A stretch of DNA of 5,426 nt from an uncultured Collinsella sp. (GTDB taxonomy: Bacteria; Actinomycetota; Coriobacteriia; Coriobacteriales; Coriobacteriaceae), in NCBI GenBank assembly GCA_900556675.1, contig USQE01000094.1:1-5426 (forward strand), read 5' to 3'. The notes below the pieces were generated by a model that ran no database searches, was not told the DNA's origin, and saw nothing but the letters and a program-made list of their open reading frames with translations. Shown piece by piece: positions 1 to 5,329 of the stretch. Made by a program: the position numbers and the translations under genes. Positions within the stretch are counted from its first letter, which is position 1. Every line of letters starts with the position of its first letter.

Positions 1-2361
1 GACGAGATTGCGGATGTGCCCGTGGACGAGCTTGGCCGGGAAGCACACGGTGTCGGATGTGACGTGCGCCAGACCGCGCTCGTACATCGCCTTGGTGCTG
101 CGTCCCGAGACGCGCACCTTAAAGCCGAGCGTGCTGAAGAACGGCGACCAGAACGGCATGGTGTCCCAGAACTCGAGCACACGGGGAATGCCGATCGTGA
201 CATCGCGCCCCCCGCAGACGGGAACCGTGGGGCACGACTCGAACAGCAGCTTCTCGCGGTCGACAAAGAGATTGGGGGCAGCCGCGGTCCGGTCGCGCCC
301 CGTGCCGGGTGCCCGTGCCTCGCAAGCACCCTGCGGACGCAGCTCCTCCGCCGCGGGAACCTCGCGCACGAGCTCATCCCATGAGATGGCGCCGCCGCGC
401 GGGCAGCGATTGCCCGTGACGTAAAGCAAGCCGTCGCCAAATGCCACGACCGCGCGCTGGCAGCGGTTGTTGCACCGACGGCAGGTAACGCCGCCGAACT
501 CGCGATGCTCGAAGCGCTCCACGGCATCGAGCCCGATAAACGACGTGCCGGCGTCGCCCTTGCGGCATTCCTCGCGCGCGAGCAGGGCGATACCGATAGC
601 GCCCATCAGCCCCGGGTGGGGCGCACGCGTGACGGGTTTGCCCAGATACTGCTCGAATGCGCGCAGCACCGCGTCGTTTCGGAACGTGCCGCCCTGGACG
701 ACGACTTTGTCGCCCAGACGGTTGAGATTTGAAACGCGAATGACCTTGGTGAACACGTTCTCGATAATCGAACGGCAGAGACCGGCCATGATGTCGCCCG
801 GACCCTTACCGCGCCGCTGCTCGGAAACGACGCTGCTGTTCATGAACACCGTGCAGCGGCTGCCGAGAACGGCGGGGGCTTTGGACGAAAATGCCTCGGT
901 CGCGATATCCTCAACGGCTATTCCGAGGTTTTTGGCAAAACCCTCGAGGAACGAGCCGCAGCCCGCAGAGCACGCCTCGTTGACGACGATATCGGTCAGC
1001 ACGCCGTGGTTGAGCCAGATGGCCTTCATATCCTGTCCGCCGATGTCGAGCACGAAGGTCGCATCGGGAACGCATGCGCACGCGGCGCGGGCGTGCGCGA
1101 CCGTCTCGACCGTATGGTAGTCGGCGTGGAACGCGCGCGCGAAAAGCTCCTCGCCGTATCCCGTGGTGCCCACGGCATCGATCGCAAGCGTGACTCCCGC
1201 TGTCTCCCAGCGGTTCTTCAAGCTGACAAGACCCTGTTGGGCAACGTCGAGCGGTCTGCCGTTATTAGACGCGTAGAACGAATCGACAAGCTCACCCGCC
1301 TCATCGACCAGGGCGAACTTGGTCGTCGTGCTCCCCGAATCGATACCGAGCGCCACACGCACCGTCTCTCCGGGCGCATACGCATCCGGACCCTTTGCCG
1401 GCGTCTCTTTGCCATGGCGTGCCGTAAAATCCGCCTGCTCGGCAGGTGTGGCAAAAAAGGGCTGGGCAAGACGTCCCTCCCCGCTTGCGGGCGCGACCGT
1501 CTCGAGCTTATCCAGCCGGACAAAAGCGTCGGGAAGGTCGATCGGTTGGGACGATGCGAACATGTCGGTCAGCGACAGGGCGGCACCGCGCGCGACCATG
1601 ATCTGCGGATCGCGCGGGACGATAACCTGATCGTCCGATAGATTCAGTTGCTCCCGGAACACGCGGACCAGCGTGGGGTTGTAGGCGAGCGTACCGCCCT
1701 CGAAGATTACCGGCGGCTCGATGTCGATACCCTGGGCCAGACCGCCGATCGTTTGGCGGGCGACCGCGTGAAGCGCCGAAAGCGCCAGGTCGGTGGTAGG
1801 AATGCCCTCGTTGAGCAGCGGCTGGATATCGGTCTTTGCGTACACGCCGCAGCGGCCCGAGACCTCGTGGACGGTCGTTCCCCGGCTTGCGAGCTGCTCG
1901 AACTCGCCCGATTCGGTGCCGACCCCCATGAGCTTTGCCATCTCGTCGATAAATGCACCGGTACCGCCTGCGCACGAGCCGTTCATGCGCATGTCGGCAA
2001 CCTCGATGCCTCCCTTATCGTTGGTGCGGAAGAAGATCATCTTGGCGTCTTGGCCGCCCAGCTCGATGGCGCAGCGCGTCTGCGGATAGAACCTGCTGAT
2101 CGCGAGCGCGTTGGCGACCACCTCCTGAACGTACGAGGCGCCCAGCGCGGTCGCGATATCGCGAGCACCCGAGCCGGTCACCGCAACGCGCAGCGACTCA
2201 TGGGGAAAGCGCTCGGCGAGCTCGCCGAGCATGGCGCGCACGCTCGCTGTCTGACACGCCCCGTGGCGGCGATATCCCCACCACGCCTCGGTCATATCCT
2301 CGTGCATCGCGTAAACTTTGGTCGTCGTCGACCCTACGTCCAGTCCTACTAGCAACGCCAT
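1..2361 (-). CDS. Giant 2-hydroxyacyl-CoA dehydratase activase fusion (tandem BadF/HgdC ATPases + DUF2229), 3' end off window
   Basis: 787 codons are visible and uninterrupted; the stop lies beyond the left edge. Two BadF/BadG/HgdC-type ASKHA ATPase modules occur in tandem. Module 1 (about residues 1-270) has the phosphate loop DVGSTTTK (8-15), GGQD (102-105) and cysteines C130 and C171. Module 2 (about 335-600) has DSGSTTTK (341-348), GGQD (441-444), C464/C468 and C503. In HgdC-type activators two such cysteines per subunit hold one [4Fe-4S] cluster at a homodimer interface, and ATP hydrolysis drives low-potential electron transfer to a dehydratase or double-cubane reductase. Fused modules would form an internal pseudo-dimer (inference). 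Residues 601-660 carry a C-x2-C-x3-C...C cluster (627, 630, 634, 653). From about 720 a DUF2229 domain begins (DTVCFPAK at 771-778). A variable Ala/Arg/Gly linker spans about 676-697. Proteins of this architecture usually exceed 1,300 residues, so roughly half is missing. The start fits the onset of VGLDVGSTTTK and has GGAG (2366-2369) four bases upstream. Substrate and partner are unknown; cytoplasmic. Confidence 0.93.
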   Translation of the reverse strand, partial: MALLVGLDVGSTTTKVYAMHEDMTEAWWGYRRHGACQTASVRAMLGELAERFPHESLRVAVTGSGARDIATALGASYVQEVVANALAISRFYPQTRCAIELGGQDAKMIFFRTNDKGGIEVADMRMNGSCAGGTGAFIDEMAKLMGVGTESGEFEQLASRGTTVHEVSGRCGVYAKTDIQPLLNEGIPTTDLALSALHAVARQTIGGLAQGIDIEPPVIFEGGTLAYNPTLVRVFREQLNLSDDQVIVPRDPQIMVARGAALSLTDMFASSQPIDLPDAFVRLDKLETVAPASGEGRLAQPFFATPAEQADFTARHGKETPAKGPDAYAPGETVRVALGIDSGSTTTKFALVDEAGELVDSFYASNNGRPLDVAQQGLVSLKNRWETAGVTLAIDAVGTTGYGEELFARAFHADYHTVETVAHARAACACVPDATFVLDIGGQDMKAIWLNHGVLTDIVVNEACSAGCGSFLEGFAKNLGIAVEDIATEAFSSKAPAVLGSRCTVFMNSSVVSEQRRGKGPGDIMAGLCRSIIENVFTKVIRVSNLNRLGDKVVVQGGTFRNDAVLRAFEQYLGKPVTRAPHPGLMGAIGIALLAREECRKGDAGTSFIGLDAVERFEHREFGGVTCRRCNNRCQRAVVAFGDGLLYVTGNRCPRGGAISWDELVREVPAAEELRPQGACEARAPGTGRDRTAAAPNLFVDREKLLFESCPTVPVCGGRDVTIGIPRVLEFWDTMPFWSPFFSTLGFKVRVSGRSTKAMYERGLAHVTSDTVCFPAKLVHGHIRNLV

Positions 2362-2393
2362 AATGCTCCGTCTCTCGCATTTTTCCTGCTAGA

Positions 2394-2402
2394 GATATAC
2401 CA
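2394..2402 (-). promoter_or_regulatory. Candidate extended -10 promoter of the activase gene
   Basis: Read on the minus strand this is TGGTATATC, an extended -10 (TGn plus TATATC, four of six matches to TATAAT). It would place the transcript start near 2387, about 26 bases before the ATG, leaving room for the GGAG ribosome site. No good -35 hexamer is seen at 16-18 bases. The -35 position is instead covered by the palindrome at 2411-2431, which fits an extended -10 promoter controlled by a bound regulator. Inferred from consensus only. Confidence 0.4.
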
Positions 2403-2410
2403 CTCTACGT

Positions 2411-2431
2411 AATACAACAGACTGTTGTATT
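2411..2431. promoter_or_regulatory. Perfect 21-bp palindrome, candidate operator for the activase gene
   Basis: The 10-base arm AATACAACAG is followed by one A and then by its exact reverse complement. A perfect 21-bp dyad between a terminator and a start codon is typical of binding sites for small dimeric regulators such as TetR, MarR or GntR family members. Relative to the candidate -10 it spans about -24 to -44, so a bound protein would block or contact RNA polymerase. It is not followed by a T tract, and its arms are AT-rich, so it is not a terminator. The regulator is not encoded in this window and the family is not identified. Confidence 0.65.
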
Positions 2432-2443
2432 TAAACTCCGTAT

Positions 2444-2476
2444 AAAAAGCGGCTGCCGAAACGCTTCAGCAGCCGC
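2444..2476 (-). terminator. Intrinsic terminator of the DUF2798 gene
   Basis: On the minus strand GCGGCTGCTGAA (2476-2465) pairs with TTCGGCAGCCGC (2460-2449) around a GCGT loop, a 12-bp stem with one G-U pair. TTTTT (2448-2444) follows directly. It lies 166 bases past the DUF2798 stop codon and just before the operator and promoter of the activase gene, so it separates the two transcription units. Confidence 0.85.
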
Positions 2477-2642
2477 CGAATGCACCAACAGATTGTTCTG
2501 CGCGCTAGCACGTCGGGCAACGGAGCAGCACGGGCCCTCCGGTCATGCGCACCGCTCACGCCCGCGATGTCGCCGAGAGAGCTATCCACGCTTAGGGCTC
2601 CAACCAAGCAAGTCGCCCGCGCTCAGCAGATCCCTAAGCGAG
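2477..2642 (-). other. Non-coding 3' tail between the DUF2798 stop and its terminator
   Basis: No convincing gene is present. A 9-bp inverted repeat, CGCTTAGGG (2589-2597) and CCCTAAGCG (2632-2640), encloses 34 bases just after the DUF2798 stop and could fold the 3' end of the transcript, but it has no T tract. A degenerate copy of the operator core lies at 2486-2497. The longest minus-strand frames here are short and lack ribosome sites. Confidence 0.45.
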
Positions 2643-3191
2643 CTACTCGCACTCAGGAGCCATAGCCTGCTCCAAGAGCTCGGCATGCTCCTCCTCGAAA
2701 ACCGTCCCCACAGGGAAGGCGCGACGGAAGACGAAGTGGGAAATCGGACCGGCTACCAAAAGGTTCCACAGCAGCGCCATCACAAAATTATGCGGGATGT
2801 TGATCATCCAGATCGCGGGCACGGAATACAGGTTCGCAAGGATGCCGCCGGGCATGTGCGTCAGACCCTCGCACGCGCCGTAGAGCGACATGATGATGAC
2901 CATGGGAACGACCATGCAGGAGCTGACGGCGATCGTCATGGCAAGCGGCGAGCTCTTACCCGGCGTGACCAGGAATTTAAAGGCGAAACCCTTGGCAAGG
3001 GGGCTGGCAACAAACCAGTCGCAGCACATGGCAAAAATGTAGGCAACGGGGAAGCCGAGCCACGCGGCGGCAACAACCTCGCCGTTGATGGCCCCATGCT
3101 GCAGGGCAACGTTGTAGATGCTCATCCAGAGCACCATGCAAAAGCACATGATAAAGGTGAACAGCAGGCTCTCTCGTTTGTTGATAGGCAT
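2643..3191 (-). CDS. DUF2798-family integral membrane protein (two tandem domains)
   Basis: The 182-residue protein starts MPINKRESLL and ends in TAG. It has four clear hydrophobic segments, at about 8-28, 40-62, 82-105 and 124-150. The two halves resemble each other. CMVLWMSIYN (18-27) matches CMVVPMVIIMSLYG (92-105), and the following helices both end in a short basic/aromatic stretch (AKGFAFKF near 66-73, FVFRRAF near 153-159). This is the duplicated arrangement of DUF2798 proteins, whose single domain is about 60-70 residues. The C-terminal tail (164-182) is acidic and probably soluble. Function is unknown for the family. An in-frame TTG start at 3251 would add 20 residues but lies inside the terminator hairpin; the ATG at 3191 begins the conserved MPINKRES stretch and has AAAGGA eleven bases upstream, a slightly long spacing. 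It is a monocistronic unit ended by the hairpin at 2444-2476. Confidence 0.87.
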   Translation of the reverse strand: MPINKRESLLFTFIMCFCMVLWMSIYNVALQHGAINGEVVAAAWLGFPVAYIFAMCCDWFVASPLAKGFAFKFLVTPGKSSPLAMTIAVSSCMVVPMVIIMSLYGACEGLTHMPGGILANLYSVPAIWMINIPHNFVMALLWNLLVAGPISHFVFRRAFPVGTVFEEEHAELLEQAMAPECE

Positions 3192-3235
3192 AAAGGGCGA
3201 AATCCTTTCTGTGTTACGCCGCAACGCCACGCAAC

Positions 3236-3284
3236 AAAAATGGGCGGGCAAGATGGAGCTGTTGGGACTTCATCTCGCCCGCCC
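3236..3284 (-). terminator. Terminator hairpin in the DUF2798 leader, probable transcription attenuator
   Basis: On the minus strand GGGCGGGCGAGATG (3284-3271) pairs with CATCTTGCCCGCCC (3255-3242) as a continuous 14-bp stem including one G-U pair. An A and then TTTTT (3240-3236) follow. It sits 45 bases before the DUF2798 start codon. Those 45 bases hold no plausible promoter, so the gene is most likely transcribed through this hairpin. The alternative is that it simply ends the thrE transcript, whose stop codon is 221 bases upstream. Confidence 0.75.
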
Positions 3285-3306
3285 GTGGTACGTGCGTCTG
3301 CGACTA

Positions 3307-3312
3307 CTTATA
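3307..3312 (-). promoter_or_regulatory. Possible -10 element for the DUF2798 transcript
   Basis: The minus strand reads TATAAG, four to five of six consensus bases, in an AT-rich island just upstream of the leader hairpin. The hexamer 17 bases upstream (TTCGTG) is a poor -35. If used, the transcript would start near 3300 with a leader of about 110 bases containing the hairpin. Weak support from sequence alone. Confidence 0.25.
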
Positions 3313-3401
3313 TGGTGGAACTACCCTAACACGAACGGCGCGCGCTTCGTAAGCGTTGAGTTTGTGGAGATGCAGGGCACCAATAATCCCCCGACCCCAT
3401 A

Positions 3402-3468
3402 AGTTGCGGTGGAATACGGACTGTTTTGACCCTTTAAGCAGCAATTCAGTCCCTATTTCACCGCAACT
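3402..3468. repeat. Long imperfect inverted repeat (22-bp arms)
   Basis: Arms at 3402-3423 and 3447-3468 match in 20 of 22 positions when one is reverse-complemented, with a 23-base AT-richer centre. Each outer end is AGTTGCGGTG and each inner end is GGACTG. No T tract follows on either strand, so it does not look like an intrinsic terminator. Size and symmetry suggest a REP/MITE-like mobile palindrome, or a hairpin protecting the 3' end of the thrE transcript. Its copy number elsewhere cannot be seen here. Confidence 0.6.
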
Positions 3469-3471
3469 CAT

Positions 3472-3504
3472 TTGGTACAAAGTGACCTGCCCCCCTTGCA
3501 CCAA
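3472..3504. repeat. Short inverted repeat directly after the thrE stop codon
   Basis: TTGGTACAA (3472-3480) and TTGCACCAA (3496-3504) are complementary at eight of nine positions around a 15-base loop that contains a run of six C. It abuts the thrE stop codon at 3505. Its ends resemble the palindrome at 5299-5329 on the other side of thrE, suggesting a shared small-repeat family. Confidence 0.5.
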
Positions 3505-5073
3505 TTAGCTGGTGTGGCGCCAGCGAGGGTCGGTGAGCGTACGCGCCACACCCAGACCAACGGGCAAAAACGCCACGATGAGTACTGCACGCACAAACCA
3601 ACCGAGCATATTGACCGTGTCGAAGGTACACATGTAATACATTGAGCGATACAGATACAAGCCCGGCACCATAATGACAATTGATGGCACCGTGAGGGCG
3701 ATACGTGGGTAGGTGAGCTTGATTTCTGCCAGACTTGCCAGAAGGCCCGATACGAGCGCCCCGATAAATGCAGCCGCCTCGGGAGGCATGCCTACGCTCA
3801 AGCCCAGGAACGGAAGCATCGTCGGCGCATCGACGAGCGTAAGGCGCAAGGTATTAGACACGGCGCCGATGAGCCCTGCCGCCGCTGCCATCTTTACCGG
3901 ACTGTTGAACATAACCGAGAAGCCAAATACGCCGATAAAGCTCATCAGTATGCGCAAGAGCGTAAGAGCCAACGGCGAGAGACCAAGCGGGGCGAAGTCA
4001 TCCGGCGCCAGTCCCACACACTCAGCAACCATCCAACCTACGAGGGTCGCCATCACAATAATCGACACAGCATACGAAAGACGCTCGATACCGCTTCGCA
4101 TGTCAAGCTTAGCGATGTCGAGGCCTGCCGTAATGAGGGGAAAGCCGGGAATCACAAAGAGCATGGCGCCGATATAGCCTTCTTGGTGCGACATTGCCCC
4201 TGGAATGACCTGGCTAAGGCCGAGCAATGCCAGCAGATACGAAACGCAAGCGAGCGCAACGCCAGTCGTCAGCGCGCTGAACTGGCCAAGACCCTGCTTG
4301 AGAATATGGGAGCGAGCAAAGTTGCCGACACCAGCGCCTACGAACGCGCAGGCCATCTCGATAGGGCCGCCGCCGAGCAAAAAGACGAAGGCGCCACAAG
4401 CACAGGCCGCCGCAAGACCCTGTTGCCAGAGAGCGTAATCGGGCTTCGAGCTCTCAACGGTCTTGAGCATCTCGTGGTACTCATGCACGGTAAACCGGCG
4501 CCCATAAATCTCGATTTCCTTTAAGAAGCTCTCCATCATCCAAATGCGATGAGTATTGACCCCCGTTGTGGGCAGGCTGACAACCTCGTTAAAGCAGTGG
4601 CCATCTTCGATGCAGGTGCATTCAAACGACAGAAGACTCAGGTCGACATGAATCGTAACGCCGAGCACGGCGGCAACACGATTCATGGTATCGCGCACGC
4701 GCCAGGCACCTGTTCCGCTTGCCAGCATAAGCATGCCGGTGCGGCAGATGATGGATGACTTATCGGTGAGCGGCGCATCGACAGCAAGCTCATCGCCTGC
4801 CGTCACGATCTGGTGCCAGTCAGTTTTCATATGGAGCGCGCCGGCACGAACGCCGTGGTGCATGGGGGCTCTCGAAAGCAGCGAGTCAAGGCGCGAAGGC
4901 TGTGGGGGCTCCGTTGATTCGCCCTCGTCCTCGTCGGGCTCTTCATCGACCAGATCAAATGAGTCAAGCGGTGCCGGCTCGCGACGATCGATCAGCTCCT
5001 CATCCTCATCGTCAAAGTAATTGAACTGATCGAGCATGTCCTCTTCGATTGCACGCTCGCTCGCGTCGTCCAT
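3505..5073 (-). CDS. thrE: Threonine/serine exporter, ThrE family (fused ThrE_1 and ThrE_2 domains)
   Basis: The 522-residue inner-membrane protein would export threonine and serine using the proton motive force, as known for corynebacterial ThrE. The soluble ThrE_1 start appears at about 105-205, including TGAWRVRDTMNRVAAVLGV (121-139). Hydrophobic helices follow at about 215-250, 265-290, 298-320 and 332-354; the conserved PGFPLITAGLDI is at 309-320. The ThrE_2 half spans about 368-510, with helices near 370-388, 393-408, 432-450, 458-475 and 487-508 and the motif VPSIVIMVPGLYLYRSMY (462-479). Many bacteria split these halves into two genes (YjjP/YjjB type); here they are one chain, as in actinobacteria, and the length is close to the 489 residues of the Corynebacterium protein. 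Residues 1-60 are strongly acidic and probably disordered. The ATG is well supported by AGGAAGGGAG seven bases upstream. It appears to be a single-gene unit. Substrate assignment is by family only. Confidence 0.9.
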   Translation of the reverse strand: MDDASERAIEEDMLDQFNYFDDEDEELIDRREPAPLDSFDLVDEEPDEDEGESTEPPQPSRLDSLLSRAPMHHGVRAGALHMKTDWHQIVTAGDELAVDAPLTDKSSIICRTGMLMLASGTGAWRVRDTMNRVAAVLGVTIHVDLSLLSFECTCIEDGHCFNEVVSLPTTGVNTHRIWMMESFLKEIEIYGRRFTVHEYHEMLKTVESSKPDYALWQQGLAAACACGAFVFLLGGGPIEMACAFVGAGVGNFARSHILKQGLGQFSALTTGVALACVSYLLALLGLSQVIPGAMSHQEGYIGAMLFVIPGFPLITAGLDIAKLDMRSGIERLSYAVSIIVMATLVGWMVAECVGLAPDDFAPLGLSPLALTLLRILMSFIGVFGFSVMFNSPVKMAAAAGLIGAVSNTLRLTLVDAPTMLPFLGLSVGMPPEAAAFIGALVSGLLASLAEIKLTYPRIALTVPSIVIMVPGLYLYRSMYYMCTFDTVNMLGWFVRAVLIVAFLPVGLGVARTLTDPRWRHTS

Positions 5074-5080
5074 ATAGACA

Positions 5081-5090
5081 CTCCCTTCCT
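5081..5090 (-). promoter_or_regulatory. Strong ribosome binding site of thrE
   Basis: AGGAAGGGAG on the minus strand lies seven bases before the ATG at 5073. It fixes the start upstream of the acidic tail and argues against the internal methionines at residues 13, 71 and 82. Confidence 0.8.
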
Positions 5091-5180
5091 ACCGACTAAC
5101 CCCCATCCTAGGCGGCAACGGCTAAAGGAAACATAAAAGAGACGACTGTCATGCGAACCATGTGCACAATAGCCGTAGGG

Positions 5181-5208
5181 TAGTCATTCAAGAATGCCCC
5201 AATGACTA
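5181..5208. promoter_or_regulatory. 8-bp dyad upstream of thrE, possible operator
   Basis: TAGTCATT (5181-5188) and AATGACTA (5201-5208) are exact reverse complements separated by 12 bases, so half-site centres are 20 bp apart, about two helical turns. It lies 108-135 bases upstream of the thrE ATG, a reasonable place for a regulator. It could equally be a weak hairpin; there is no T tract. Confidence 0.35.
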
Positions 5209-5214
5209 TTGACG

Positions 5215-5239
5215 GCCAAGGCAACGCCGATGCCTTGGC
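5215..5239. repeat. Perfect 9-bp inverted repeat upstream of thrE
   Basis: GCCAAGGCA (5215-5223) and TGCCTTGGC (5231-5239) flank a 7-base loop. Neither strand continues into a T tract, so it is not an intrinsic terminator. It sits within a cluster of other small repeats. Confidence 0.5.
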
Positions 5240-5278
5240 AACGACAGCGAAAGCCCGCCAAAGCGAGCAAGGTGCCTT

Positions 5279-5329
5279 ACAAGAACTGTCCCCAAGTGTC
5301 GGCACAAGAGGAACGTCCCTAAGTGCCAA
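5279..5329. repeat. Tandem degenerate units plus short palindrome upstream of thrE
   Basis: Two related units lie side by side: ACAAGAACTGTCCCCAAGT (5279-5297) and a 21-base version with a 2-base insertion (5304-5324). The second is framed by TCGGCAC (5299-5305) and GTGCCAA (5323-5329), complementary at six of seven positions. The pattern resembles small extragenic palindromes of the REP type. This is a structural judgement, not a database match. Confidence 0.5.

Noticed and set aside
467..1641. Plus-strand open frames of 211-217 codons
   Set aside because: They are antisense to the second ATPase module and its cysteine motifs. Composition is rich in Arg/Ser/Ala with no domain pattern.
1648..2352. 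234-codon open frame on the plus strand
   Set aside because: It lies wholly antisense to the conserved first ATPase module, has no recognisable domain and no ribosome site; long antisense frames are expected in GC-rich coding DNA.
2198..2380. 60-codon minus-strand frame starting 19 bases before the activase ATG
   Set aside because: It has AGGA nearby but only three bases from its ATG, and it runs out of frame through the conserved phosphate-loop coding region. A role as an upstream frame cannot be excluded but is not supported.
3192..3251. N-terminal extension of the DUF2798 protein from a TTG codon
   Set aside because: The extension lies within the terminator hairpin and T tract, is not hydrophobic like the rest, and the ATG at 3191 begins the conserved MPINKRES stretch.
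2493..3329. 278-codon plus-strand open frame
   Set aside because: It is antisense to the DUF2798 gene, crosses two terminator hairpins and reads as low-complexity His/Arg/Gly-rich sequence.
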